Shown here: one piece after another, positions 1-6,060 of the stretch | Position numbering within the stretch: the first letter of the stretch is position 1 | Layout of the letters: each line of letters begins with the position of its first letter | Assembly (NCBI GenBank): GCA_900556695.1 | Contig: USQA01000023.1 | Span: 1-10,468 of the forward strand | DNA: 10,468 nt | Direction: 5' to 3' | From: an uncultured Clostridium sp. | GTDB taxonomy: Bacteria > Bacillota > Clostridia > TANB77 > CAG-508 | The notes under the pieces: model-generated | What the model saw: the letters and a program-made list of their open reading frames with translations, nothing else | What the model was told of the DNA's origin: nothing | Databases searched by the model: none | Made by a program: the position numbers and the translations under genes

Positions 1-197
1 GATCTACATCAACACCAGGTAGAGTATTTAAAGGTAAAAAACTTCCAGGACATATGGGAAGAGTTACAATTACAATACAAAACTTAGATGTTGTAAGAGT
101 AGACATGGATAAAAATGTAATCTTATTAAAAGGTAGTGTTCCAGGAGCAAAAGGATCTATCTTAAAAATAAAATCAGCTGTAAAGGCTACTAAATAG
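1..197 (+). CDS. rplC: 50S ribosomal protein L3, C-terminal part (partial)
   Basis: Only the last 64 codons are in the window; the frame starts at base 3 and ends at TAG 195-197. The peptide carries the conserved L3 stretch TPGRVFKGKKLPGHMGRVT, followed by QNLDVVRVD and LLKGSVPGAKGS, which identify it securely. L3 binds 23S rRNA domain VI early in 50S assembly and reaches the peptidyl-transferase region through its central loop, part of which is the piece seen here. It lies 20 nt upstream of rplD, in the order expected for the S10 cluster (rpsJ-rplC-rplD). The N-terminal two thirds, and the operon promoter that should precede rpsJ, lie outside the window. Confidence 0.96.
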   Translation, partial: STSTPGRVFKGKKLPGHMGRVTITIQNLDVVRVDMDKNVILLKGSVPGAKGSILKIKSAVKATK

Positions 198-217
198 AAG
201 GAAGGAGGAAATACAAA

Positions 218-841
218 ATGCCAAAAGTAGATGTATATGATATAAAAGGTAAAAAAGTAAGTGATGTTGAATTAGCAGAAGCTATATTTGGAATTGAACC
301 AAATGAAGCAATAGTACATAGCGTACTAGTTAATTACTTAGCTAATCAAAGACAAGGTACACAAAGTACAAAAACAAGAGCAGAAGTACGTGGTGGTGGT
401 AGAAAACCATGGAGACAAAAAGGAACAGGTAGAGCAAGACAAGGAAGTATAAGAGCTCCACAATGGATTAAAGGTGGTATTGCTTTAGGACCAAAACCTC
501 GTTCATACAAATATACAGTTAATAAAAAAGAAAGAAGATTAGCAATTAAATCAATCTTAAGTTCTAAAGTATTAGAAAAAGAATTAACAGTTGTTGAAAA
601 ATTAGAATTAAAAGAAATCAAAACAAAAACAATGGTAAAAGCATTAGCTGATTTAAAAGTAGAAGGAAAAACATTAATAGTTCTTCCAGAAAACAATCAA
701 AATGTTTTAATGTCATCAAGAAATATTGAAGGAGTTAAAACAATAACAGCTAACAACATAAACGTATTTGATTTATTAAAATATACAAATCTAATTTTAC
801 CAGTTGATACTGTTAAAAAATTAGAGGAGGTGTACGCATAA
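218..841 (+). CDS. rplD: 50S ribosomal protein L4
   Basis: 207 residues, the usual length for L4. The ATG is preceded by AAGGAGG (202-208) with 9 nt spacing. Residues about 45-98 form the basic extended loop that reaches the peptide exit tunnel, with the hallmark TRAEVRGGGRKPWRQKGTGR followed by ARQGSIRAPQW and GGIALGPKPRSY. The flanking parts form the globular domain that contacts 23S rRNA domain I. In Enterobacteria L4 also represses its own operon; nothing in this sequence shows that such control operates here. The stop TAA shares a base with the ATG of rplW (TAATG), so the two genes are probably translationally coupled. There is no truncation or frameshift. Confidence 0.98.
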   Translation: MPKVDVYDIKGKKVSDVELAEAIFGIEPNEAIVHSVLVNYLANQRQGTQSTKTRAEVRGGGRKPWRQKGTGRARQGSIRAPQWIKGGIALGPKPRSYKYTVNKKERRLAIKSILSSKVLEKELTVVEKLELKEIKTKTMVKALADLKVEGKTLIVLPENNQNVLMSSRNIEGVKTITANNINVFDLLKYTNLILPVDTVKKLEEVYA

Positions 842-1188
842 TGTTACCAGAAGAAATTATAATTGCACCAGTTGTTACTGAAAAAAGTAATGATGAATTA
901 CAAGAAGGTAAATATACTTTCAAAGTAAATAAAAAAGCAACTAAAGTTGAAATAGCAAAAGCAGTTGAAAAACTATTTCAAGTAAAAGTATTAAAAGTAA
1001 ACACTATGAATGTAAATGGAAAGAAAAAAAGAGTTGGATACCATGTAGGTAAAACTTCAGATTGGAAAAAAGCTATTGTTACAATAGATACAAATCCAGG
1101 AGAAGTTTCATACTTAGCTAAAGGTGGAAAAGAAACTAAAGTTTCTGTAAAATATAAAGATTCAATAGATGAATTTATGGGAGCTTAG
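841..1188 (+). CDS. rplW: 50S ribosomal protein L23
   Basis: 115 residues. The start overlaps the rplD stop by one base, with GAGGAGG at 824-830 inside the end of rplD as its ribosome binding site. The family signature is clear: an N-terminal IIIAPVVTEKS, then YTFKVNKKATKVEIAKAVEKLF, VKVLKVNTMNVNGKKKR and WKKAIVTI. L23 sits at the outer rim of the exit tunnel and is the docking site for trigger factor, SRP and, through neighbouring proteins, SecYEG. The protein is longer than the ~95-100 residues I recall for most bacterial L23. The extra part is the tail after WKKAIVTIDT, which ends in YKDSIDEFMGA in place of the short tail usual in Bacillota. Confidence 0.97.
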   Translation: MLPEEIIIAPVVTEKSNDELQEGKYTFKVNKKATKVEIAKAVEKLFQVKVLKVNTMNVNGKKKRVGYHVGKTSDWKKAIVTIDTNPGEVSYLAKGGKETKVSVKYKDSIDEFMGA

Positions 1189-1190
1189 TA

Positions 1191-1220
1191 ATGTCTGAAA
1201 AAATAAAGAAATCTAAATAA
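1191..1220 (+). CDS. possible 9-codon leader peptide between rplW and rplB
   Basis: An ATG lies two bases after the rplW stop and opens a frame encoding MSEKIKKSK, ending at TAA 1218-1220. GGGAG at 1179-1183, inside the end of rplW, stands 7 nt before it and could serve as a ribosome binding site or allow reinitiation. A stem-loop (1228-1264) starts 8 nt after its stop, upstream of rplB. That arrangement resembles leader-peptide control, but such a short frame can easily arise by chance in A-rich DNA. Translation is not demonstrated. Confidence 0.18.
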   Translation: MSEKIKKSK

Positions 1221-1227
1221 ACAATGA

Positions 1228-1264
1228 AGATATCGGGAAAGAACCCGGAGAATAAAGAATATCT
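1228..1264 (+). promoter_or_regulatory. stem-loop in the rplW-rplB spacer
   Basis: Outer arms AGATAT (1228-1233) and ATATCT (1259-1264) pair exactly. Immediately inside them, CGGG (1234-1237) pairs with CCCG (1244-1247) across a 6-nt loop, leaving 11 unpaired bases on the 3' side (1248-1258). The G+C-rich inner stem stands out in this A+T-rich sequence. There is no U-run after it, so it is not an intrinsic terminator. It lies 37 nt upstream of the rplB ribosome binding site (AAAGGAG 1301-1307). The role is unknown; RNA processing or control of rplB translation are possibilities. Confidence 0.35.
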
Positions 1265-1317
1265 GCAGATGGAGCAGGAAAAAATCCATTGATAATATAT
1301 AAAGGAGAGAAAAGAAA

Positions 1318-2145
1318 ATGGGAATGAAACACTTTAAACCATATACACCATCAAGAAGAAACATGACAGTTTCTGATTTCTCAGAAGTAACAAAGAAAAC
1401 TCCTGAAAAATCATTACTAGCAAAGAAAAAGAAAAATGCTGGTAGAAACTCATATGGTAGAATCACAGTAAGACACCAAGGTGGTGGAAACAGACAAAAA
1501 TATAGAATAATAGATTTTAAAAGAAATAAAGACGATATGGAAGCAACTGTAATTGGTATCGAATACGATCCAAACAGAAGTGCAAATATTGCATTAATTC
1601 AATATGAAGATGGAGAAAAAGCATATATATTAGCTCCACAAGGATTAACAGATGGAGATAAAGTAATATCAGGAGATGCTGTTGACATTAAACCAGGAAA
1701 CTGTATGCCAATTAGCTCAATTCCAGTAGGTACTTTAATTCACAACATCGAATTAAATCCAAAACAAGGTGGAAAATTAGTTAAAGCTGCAGGTCAAAGT
1801 GCACAATTAATGGCTAAAGAAGGAAAATATGCACACGTAAGACTTCCATCAGGAGAAATGAGATTAATTTTAGCAAGATGTAGAGCTACAGTCGGAGTAA
1901 TCGGAAATAGCGATCATGAAAATGTTAAAATTGGTAAAGCTGGTAGAAAAAGACATATGGGAATAAGACCAACAGTTAGAGGATCAGTTATGAACCCAGT
2001 AGATCACCCACATGGTGGTGGTGAAGGTAGAGCTCCAGTAGGACACGCTGGACCAATGACTCCTTGGGGTAAACCAGCTCTTGGATATAAAACAAGAAAT
2101 AAAAAGAAATTATCTAACAAATTTATTGTTAAGAGAAGAAAATAA
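1318..2145 (+). CDS. rplB: 50S ribosomal protein L2
   Basis: 275 residues, matching the family (about 275-277). The ATG at 1318 follows AAAGGAG (1301-1307) by 10 nt and gives the expected N-terminus FKPYTPSRRNMTVSDFSEVT. The protein has the OB-fold/SH3-like RNA-binding core and the C-terminal signature NPVDHPHGGGEG (residues 226-237), which contains the conserved histidine near the peptidyl-transferase centre, followed by TPWGKPALGYKTR. L2 helps join the subunits and is needed for peptidyl transfer. It is preceded by a 129-nt spacer, one of the longest in this cluster, and followed by a 114-nt spacer with a strong hairpin. It may therefore be expressed with some independence from its neighbours (inference). 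No abnormal residues were noticed. Confidence 0.98.
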   Translation: MGMKHFKPYTPSRRNMTVSDFSEVTKKTPEKSLLAKKKKNAGRNSYGRITVRHQGGGNRQKYRIIDFKRNKDDMEATVIGIEYDPNRSANIALIQYEDGEKAYILAPQGLTDGDKVISGDAVDIKPGNCMPISSIPVGTLIHNIELNPKQGGKLVKAAGQSAQLMAKEGKYAHVRLPSGEMRLILARCRATVGVIGNSDHENVKIGKAGRKRHMGIRPTVRGSVMNPVDHPHGGGEGRAPVGHAGPMTPWGKPALGYKTRNKKKLSNKFIVKRRK

Positions 2146-2150
2146 GTTAA

Positions 2151-2186
2151 TTGTTAGTTCGAAATGCTATGCATTTTGAACAACAA
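2151..2186 (+). promoter_or_regulatory. strong stem-loop in the rplB-rpsS spacer
   Basis: TTGTT (2151-2155) pairs with AACAA (2182-2186). GTTCGAAATGC (2157-2167) pairs with GCATTTTGAAC (2171-2181) with one G-U pair. A2156 is bulged and the loop is TAT (2168-2170). That makes 16 base pairs, the best short stem in the window. A second, weaker A+T hairpin follows (ACTTTT 2191-2196 with AAAAGT 2202-2207). No U-run follows the main stem, so it is unlikely to be an intrinsic terminator. A processing or mRNA-stabilising site, or an attachment site for a ribosomal protein, is possible. Confidence 0.55.
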
Positions 2187-2259
2187 GAAGACTTTTGAAT
2201 TAAAAGTGAATTAAATGAATTTACAATTAAATAAAATCTTTGGAAAGGAGGACATTTAC

Positions 2260-2541
2260 ATGTCAAGATCAACAAAGAAAAAACCATTTGTACAAGAAAA
2301 ACTATTAAAAAGAATAGAAGCTATGAACGAAACAGGAGAAAAAGAAGTTTTAAAAACTTGGTCAAGAGCTTCAACAATATATCCACAAATGGTTGGTCAT
2401 ACAATTGCGGTACATGATGGAAGAAAACATGTTCCAATTTATATAGCGGAAGAAATGATTGGTCATAAATTAGGTGAATTTGCTCCAACAAGAACATTTA
2501 AAGGACACGCAGGAGACAAAACATCAAAAGTAAATAAATAG
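2260..2541 (+). CDS. rpsS: 30S ribosomal protein S19
   Basis: 93 residues, normal for S19. The start is ATG 2260, because AAGGAGG (2245-2251) stands 8 nt before it and the product then begins with the canonical MSRSTKKKPFV. An ATG 15 codons upstream (2215) is in frame but has no ribosome binding site and would bury the real one. Family marks are KTWSRASTIYPQMVGHTIAVHDG, spread over residues about 31-53, then HVPIYI, MIGHKLGEFAPTRTFKGH and a basic tail. S19 lies in the 30S head, bound with S13, near the A-site finger. It is followed by a 72-nt spacer before rplV. Confidence 0.98.
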   Translation: MSRSTKKKPFVQEKLLKRIEAMNETGEKEVLKTWSRASTIYPQMVGHTIAVHDGRKHVPIYIAEEMIGHKLGEFAPTRTFKGHAGDKTSKVNK

Positions 2542-2564
2542 AGAAATAAACTTAAAAACAAGAA

Positions 2565-2586
2565 AACGCTAAAATTTTAAAGCGTT
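2565..2586 (+). promoter_or_regulatory. small stem-loop in the rpsS-rplV spacer
   Basis: AACGCT (2565-2570) and AGCGTT (2581-2586) are perfect inverted repeats around a 10-nt A/T loop. The stem is short, has no U-run after it, and ends 12 nt before the rplV ribosome binding site (AAGGAGGT 2599-2606). The only G+C-rich part of this spacer is in the two arms. The function is unknown. Confidence 0.35.
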
Positions 2587-2613
2587 GATTGCAAAAACAA
2601 GGAGGTAAAAAAA

Positions 2614-2976
2614 GTGGAAAAGCAAGAAACAGCCGTTATAAACGAAGCTAAAGCAACTCTTAAATTTGCAAGAATATCAGCTAGAAAAGTTAAAATAGTA
2701 GCAGATTTAATAAGAGGGAAAAATGTAGATGAAGCTTTAGCAATAGTTAAATTCACACCAAAAGCATCATCAGAAATAATTGAAAAATTATTAAAATCAG
2801 CAATTGCAAATGCTGAAAACAATCATGATATGAAACATGAAAATTTATATGTTGCTGAAATCTATGCAAATCAAGGTCCAACATTAAAGAGAATTAGACC
2901 AGCTGCTAAAGGTTCAGCAGTAAGAATTAGAAAAAGAACAAGTCATATAACAATAGTTTTAAGAGATGACAAATAG
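2614..2976 (+). CDS. rplV: 50S ribosomal protein L22 (GTG start)
   Basis: 120 residues. Translation starts at GTG 2614: AAGGAGGT (2599-2606) precedes it by 7 nt, and no in-frame ATG occurs until deep inside the conserved domain. The fold is recognisable from ATLKFARISARKVKIVADLI at the start, AIANAENNH (residues about 63-71), and the long beta-hairpin YANQGPTLKRIRPAAKG followed by SAVRIRKRTSHI (about 84-111). That hairpin lines the narrow part of the peptide exit tunnel together with L4. Changes in it are known to give macrolide resistance in other bacteria; I see no deletion here. The gene ends 19 nt before rpsC. Confidence 0.97.
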   Translation: MEKQETAVINEAKATLKFARISARKVKIVADLIRGKNVDEALAIVKFTPKASSEIIEKLLKSAIANAENNHDMKHENLYVAEIYANQGPTLKRIRPAAKGSAVRIRKRTSHITIVLRDDK

Positions 2977-2995
2977 AAAGGAGGATTTTTTAAAA

Positions 2996-3652
2996 ATGGG
3001 ACAAAAAGTACATCCAACAGGTGTAAGAGTTGGAATCATAAAAGATTGGAATTCTAAATGGTATGCAGATTCAAGAAACTTTGCAGATTATTTAGTAGAA
3101 GATCAAAAAATACGTAAATTTTTAAAGAAAAAATTATATTTAGCTGGAATTTCTAAAATTGAAATAGAAAGAACAGCAAAAGCTATAAAAGTAAATTTAT
3201 TTACTGCTAAACCAGGAATTGTAATAGGAAAAGGTGGAGCAGGAGTAGAAAGCGTAAAAGCTGAACTTACAAAATTAATAGGAAAAGATGTTAACTTAAA
3301 CATAGTTGAAGTTAAAAACATTGATACAGATGCACAATTAGTTGCAGAAAATATTGCTGGACAATTAGAAAGAAGAATTTCATTCAGAAGAGCTATGAAA
3401 CAATGTATGCAAAAATCTATGAAAGCAGGTGCTTTAGGAATTAAAACTGCAGTATCTGGAAGATTAGGTGGAGCTGACATGGCAAGAACTGAATTCTATA
3501 AAGAAGGAAATATTCCATTACAAACTTTAAGAGCTGATATAGACTATGGATTTGCTGAAGCAAATACAACATACGGAAAAATCGGTGTAAAAGTATGGAT
3601 ATATAAAGGAGAAGTTCTTCCAGAGAAGAAAATGGAAGGAGGAGACAAATAA
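2996..3652 (+). CDS. rpsC: 30S ribosomal protein S3
   Basis: 218 residues. The start is ATG 2996 (MGQKVHPTGVRVG, the standard S3 N-terminus), with AAAGGAGG at 2977-2984. An in-frame ATG at 2966 lies inside rplV and upstream of that site, so it is rejected. Residues about 40-110 form the type II KH RNA-binding domain, with its GxxG loop at G78-K79-G80-G81. Residues 131-135 (RRAMK) correspond to the basic patch implicated in mRNA unwinding at the entry tunnel in E. coli. The C-terminal domain has GRLGGADMARTE and GNIPLQTLRADIDYG. S3 sits at the mRNA entry side of the 30S head. Its TAA shares a base with the rplP ATG. Confidence 0.98.
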   Translation: MGQKVHPTGVRVGIIKDWNSKWYADSRNFADYLVEDQKIRKFLKKKLYLAGISKIEIERTAKAIKVNLFTAKPGIVIGKGGAGVESVKAELTKLIGKDVNLNIVEVKNIDTDAQLVAENIAGQLERRISFRRAMKQCMQKSMKAGALGIKTAVSGRLGGADMARTEFYKEGNIPLQTLRADIDYGFAEANTTYGKIGVKVWIYKGEVLPEKKMEGGDK

Positions 3653-4095
3653 TGCCATTAATGCCAAAAAGAACAAAACATAGAAAAATGCAAAAAGGTA
3701 GAATGAGAGGAAAAGCAACAAGAGGTAATAGAGTTACAGATGGAGAATATGGTATTCAAGCTGTAACATCAGGATTAATAACAAGTAATCAAATTGAAGC
3801 AGCCCGTATTGCTATGACTCGTTATATAAAAAGAGGTGGAAAAGTTTGGATTAAAATCTTTCCAGACAAACCAATGACTGCAAAACCTATCGGTACTCGT
3901 ATGGGTAAAGGTAAAGGTGCTCCAGAATATTGGGTAGCAGTAGTAAAACCAGGTAGAGTAATGTTTGAAATAGCTGGTGTACCAGAAGAAATTGCTAGAG
4001 AAGCCTTAAGACTTGCTATGAACAAACTACCTAATAAAACAAAATTTGTAGCAAGAGAAACTGAAAAGGTAGGTGATAATGATGAAGATAAATAA
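3652..4095 (+). CDS. rplP: 50S ribosomal protein L16
   Basis: 147 residues. The start overlaps the rpsC stop (TAATG), with AAGGAGG just upstream in the end of rpsC. The N-terminus MPLMPKRTKHRKMQKGRMRG matches L16, although initiation at the second ATG (3661) would also give a normal protein. Other marks are GLITSNQIEAARIAMTRY, KRGGKVWIKIFPDKPMTAKP, GTRMGKGKGAPEYWVAVV and PEEIAREALRLAMNKLP. L16 is a late-assembling 50S protein that helps place tRNA in the A site and shape the peptidyl-transferase centre. The acidic tail (VGDNDEDK) overlaps the start of rpmC, which implies coupled translation. Confidence 0.98.
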   Translation: MPLMPKRTKHRKMQKGRMRGKATRGNRVTDGEYGIQAVTSGLITSNQIEAARIAMTRYIKRGGKVWIKIFPDKPMTAKPIGTRMGKGKGAPEYWVAVVKPGRVMFEIAGVPEEIAREALRLAMNKLPNKTKFVARETEKVGDNDEDK

Positions 4096-4288
4096 AATAA
4101 AAGAGATGTCTTCACCAGAATTAGAAAAAGAATTAGGTGAACTAAAAACAGAATTATTTAAACTAAAATTTAGTTTAGCTACAAACGGATTAGATAATCC
4201 AATGAAAATCAAAGAAGTTAAAAAAGATATTGCTAGAATAAATACTGTATTAACAGAAAGAAAAATAGCAGAATCAAAAAAAGCATAA
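4082..4288 (+). CDS. rpmC: 50S ribosomal protein L29
   Basis: 68 residues if translation begins at ATG 4082, the family's usual size. The region has three in-frame candidates: GTG 4073, ATG 4079 and ATG 4082. AGGTG at 4071-4075 stands 6 nt before 4082 and too close to the others, and MKINKIKEMSSPELEKEL is the expected N-terminus. The protein is two antiparallel helices with the signature LFKLKFSLATNGLDNPMKIK and VKKDIARINTVLTERK. L29 binds near the exit-tunnel opening beside L23 and contributes to the SRP and trigger-factor docking surface. It overlaps the rplP 3' end by 14 nt, so it probably depends on rplP translation. Confidence 0.95.
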   Translation: MKINKIKEMSSPELEKELGELKTELFKLKFSLATNGLDNPMKIKEVKKDIARINTVLTERKIAESKKA

Positions 4289-4301
4289 TAATTAAAAGTC
4301 G

Positions 4302-4338
4302 TAGATAAAGTAGATACTTTAAAGTATAACTATGTCTA
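4302..4338 (+). promoter_or_regulatory. stem-loop in the rpmC-rpsQ spacer
   Basis: The core is the perfect palindrome ATACTTTAAAGTAT (4314-4327), which in RNA gives a 5-bp stem with a TTAA loop. It is extended by GTAG (4310-4313) with CTAT (4330-4333, one G-U) and by TAGA (4302-4305) with TCTA (4335-4338), separated by small internal loops. The structure ends 5 nt before the rpsQ ribosome binding site (AAAGGAG 4344-4350), so it could influence access to it. No U-run follows. The function is inferred only from position. Confidence 0.35.
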
Positions 4339-4358
4339 ATGAGAAAGGAGAAATCTAA

Positions 4359-4622
4359 ATGGAAGAAAGAAATCTTCGTAAAGTTATGATTGGTACTGTA
4401 CTATCTAATAAAATGGATAAAACAGTTGTAGTAGCAGTTGAAACAAGTGTTAGTCATAAAATGTATGGTAAAACAGTAAAAAGAACATATAAATTAAAAG
4501 CACATGATGAAGAAAATGTTTGCCAAATAGGTGACAAAGTAAAAGTAATGGAAACAAGACCACTTTCTAAAGATAAGAGATGGAGAGTAGTTGAAGTTTT
4601 AGAAAAAGCAATTACTAAATAA
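4359..4622 (+). CDS. rpsQ: 30S ribosomal protein S17
   Basis: 87 residues, typical for S17. AAAGGAG (4344-4350) precedes the ATG by 8 nt. The OB-fold motifs are plain: RKVMIGTVLSNKMDKTVVVA, then HKMYGKTVKRTYKLKAHDE, and the C-terminal GDKVKVMETRPLSKDKRWRV. S17 is a primary 16S rRNA-binding protein (helices 7 and 11) that organises the 5' domain of the small subunit. It closes the S10 part of the cluster. The 90-nt spacer after it separates it from rplN, the first gene of the classical spc operon, but I see no convincing promoter there, so transcription probably continues (inference). Confidence 0.98.
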   Translation: MEERNLRKVMIGTVLSNKMDKTVVVAVETSVSHKMYGKTVKRTYKLKAHDEENVCQIGDKVKVMETRPLSKDKRWRVVEVLEKAITK

Positions 4623-4633
4623 TATAAAAACAA

Positions 4634-4688
4634 AAGGGAAATATCCCTTGAAATAGAGCAAATAAAAAACAAAGCAGTAACTTTGTTT
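4634..4688 (+). promoter_or_regulatory. two tandem stem-loops in the rpsQ-rplN spacer
   Basis: The first stem pairs AAGGGA (4634-4639) with TCCCTT (4644-4649) around the loop AATA. The second pairs AAACAAAG (4667-4674) with CTTTGTTT (4681-4688) around a 6-nt loop. The first is not followed by U residues. The second ends in its own short T-run (TTT), which is weak for termination. They mark the boundary between the S10 and spc gene groups, where readthrough or RNA processing could set relative expression. That role is an inference. Confidence 0.4.
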
Positions 4689-4712
4689 AAGAGAGGAAAG
4701 GAGGAACCATAA

Positions 4713-5081
4713 ATGATCCAACAACAAACAAGATTAAAAGTAGCAGATAATACTGGTGCAAAAGAAATTATGTGTATTAGATGTTTAGGTGGTTCATACA
4801 GAAAAACATCTAACATAGGAGATGTAATAGTTGCTTCAGTTAAATCAGCAACACCAGGTGGAGTTGTAAAAAAAGGTGAAGTTGTAAAAGCTGTTATAGT
4901 AAGATCTAAAAAAGGATTAAGAAGACCAGATGGTTCATATATAAAATTTGATGAAAACGCAGCTGTAATAATAAAAGAAGATGGAACACCAAAAGGAACA
5001 CGTATCTTCGGACCAGTTGCAAGAGAATTAAGAGAAAAAGAGTATATGAAAATTCTTTCATTAGCTCCAGAAGTTTTATAA
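4713..5081 (+). CDS. rplN: 50S ribosomal protein L14
   Basis: 122 residues, exactly the common length. AAAGGAGG (4697-4704) precedes the ATG by 8 nt. The sequence is highly conserved: MIQQQTRLKVADNTGAKEIM, CIRCLGGS, GDVIVASVKSATPGG, GEVVKAVIVRSKKGLRRPDG and FGPVARELREK, ending LSLAPEVL. L14 is a beta-barrel 23S rRNA-binding protein that forms intersubunit bridges with 16S rRNA and contacts L19. It is also the known target of the silencing factor RsfS. It is the first gene of the spc section and is followed by a 75-nt spacer before rplX. Confidence 0.98.
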   Translation: MIQQQTRLKVADNTGAKEIMCIRCLGGSYRKTSNIGDVIVASVKSATPGGVVKKGEVVKAVIVRSKKGLRRPDGSYIKFDENAAVIIKEDGTPKGTRIFGPVARELREKEYMKILSLAPEVL

Positions 5082-5090
5082 ATTATCAAA

Positions 5091-5116
5091 AAATATCTAT
5101 ATAGAACAAGATATTT
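5091..5116 (+). promoter_or_regulatory. A/T stem-loop in the rplN-rplX spacer
   Basis: AAATATCT (5091-5098) is exactly complementary to AGATATTT (5109-5116) around a 10-nt loop. It is purely A/T except for one G-C pair, so it is weak and could be chance in this composition. I list it because nearly every spacer of this size in the cluster has a hairpin. Confidence 0.25.
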
Positions 5117-5156
5117 GAATGATGAAGAAAAATGAAGAAAAGGAGGCAAACTCTAA

Positions 5157-5465
5157 ATGAGAATAAAAAAAGGTGACAAAGTTGAAGTTTTATCTGGAAA
5201 TGATAAAGGTAAAACAGGAGAAGTTCTAGAAGTTATTCCAAAAGACGATAAAGTTATAGTTAAAGATGTAAATGTTAGAAAAAAACATGTAAAAGCTAGA
5301 AAACAAGGAGAAGAAAGTGGAATAATAGCTGTAGAATGCAGCATACCAAGTTCAAAAGTAAATGTAGTATGTTCTAAATGTGGAAAAGCTACAAAAGTAG
5401 GATATAAAATAGAAAAAGACGAAAAAGTACGTGTTTGTAAAAAATGCGGAGCAAAATTAAATTAG
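5157..5465 (+). CDS. rplX: 50S ribosomal protein L24, four-cysteine form
   Basis: 102 residues. The ATG follows AAAAGGAGG (about 5139-5147). Residues 3-35 form the KOW motif (IKKGDKVEVLSGNDKGKTGE), followed by VNVRKKHVK. The C-terminal half carries C72-x2-C75 (VCSKCGKAT) and C94-x2-C97 (VCKKCGAK), a zinc-ribbon arrangement that B. subtilis L24 lacks as I recall it. L24 is an assembly initiator that binds the 5' end of 23S rRNA and later lies near the exit-tunnel rim. Zinc binding is inferred from the cysteine pairs. A possible consequence is dependence on zinc supply, as for S14 four genes-lengths downstream. It ends 23 nt before rplE. Confidence 0.97.
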   Translation: MRIKKGDKVEVLSGNDKGKTGEVLEVIPKDDKVIVKDVNVRKKHVKARKQGEESGIIAVECSIPSSKVNVVCSKCGKATKVGYKIEKDEKVRVCKKCGAKLN

Positions 5466-5488
5466 AAGAAAGGAGGATTAAGTAATCC

Positions 5489-6028
5489 ATGGAAAAATTA
5501 AGAGAACAATATAAAAAAGAAATAATTCCAGCATTAATGAAAAAGTTTGAATATAAATCTGTTATGCAAGTTCCAAAACTTGATAAAATAGTTATAAATA
5601 TAGGATTAGGAGATTTAAAAGAAAATCCAAAATCTTTAGAAAATGCTATGAAAGATTTAGAGCAAATAACAGGTCAAAGACCAGTTATAACAAAAGCAAA
5701 AAAATCAATAGCAGCATTTAAATTAAGAGAAGGAGTTAACATTGGATGTAAAGTAACATTAAGATCAGATAAAATGTATGATTTTGCATACAAATTATTT
5801 AATGTAGCACTTCCAAGAGTTAGAGACTTTAGAGGAGTTTCAGCAAATTCTTTTGATGGAAGAGGAAACTACTCAATGGGTATAAAAGAACAATTAATAT
5901 TCCCTGAAATTGAATATGATAAAGTTGATAAATTAAGAGGTATGGATATTATATTTGTAACAACATCTAAAACTGATGAAGAAGCTAAAGAGTTGTTAAA
6001 ATTAATGGGAATGCCTTTCAAGGGATAA
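5489..6028 (+). CDS. rplE: 50S ribosomal protein L5
   Basis: 179 residues, the family norm. AAAGGAGG (5469-5476) lies 12 nt before the ATG. The diagnostic stretches are LREQYKKEIIPALMKKF, VPKLDKIVINIGLGD, ITGQRPVITKAKKSIAAFK, the ferredoxin-like core with LPRVRDFRGV, SFDGRGNYSMGIKEQ and FPEIEYDKV, and the ending ELLKLMGMPF. L5 binds 5S rRNA together with L18 (encoded downstream at 7344-7703) and forms the central protuberance, where it contacts the P-site tRNA and S13. The spacer to rpsZ is short (32 nt) and holds only a ribosome binding site. Confidence 0.98.
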   Translation: MEKLREQYKKEIIPALMKKFEYKSVMQVPKLDKIVINIGLGDLKENPKSLENAMKDLEQITGQRPVITKAKKSIAAFKLREGVNIGCKVTLRSDKMYDFAYKLFNVALPRVRDFRGVSANSFDGRGNYSMGIKEQLIFPEIEYDKVDKLRGMDIIFVTTSKTDEEAKELLKLMGMPFKG

Positions 6029-6060
6029 TTTAAAGTTAGTCAAAGGAAAGGAGTAAAACT

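Noticed and set aside
346..696. Antisense open frames opposite rplD, rpsC, rplP, rplR and others
   Set aside because: They are by-products of A/G-rich coding strands without stops in the opposite frame; there are no start signals and no recognisable domain.
2215..2259. 15-codon N-terminal extension of S19
   Set aside because: The strong ribosome binding site lies inside it and the canonical S19 start follows at 2260.
2966..2995. 10-codon N-terminal extension of S3 overlapping rplV
   Set aside because: AAAGGAGG at 2977-2984 lies after this ATG, and MGQKVHPTG at 2996 is the family's standard start.
4454..5149. 231-codon open frame on the minus strand opposite rpsQ and rplN
   Set aside because: It lies antisense to two highly conserved ribosomal genes, has no ribosome binding site, and its composition is what is expected from complementary A-rich codons.
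5119..5160. 13-codon frame whose TGA overlaps the rplX ATG; similar mini-frames before rpsQ (4332-4358) and rplO (8300-8329)
   Set aside because: None has a ribosome binding site, and short frames are common in such A-rich spacers.
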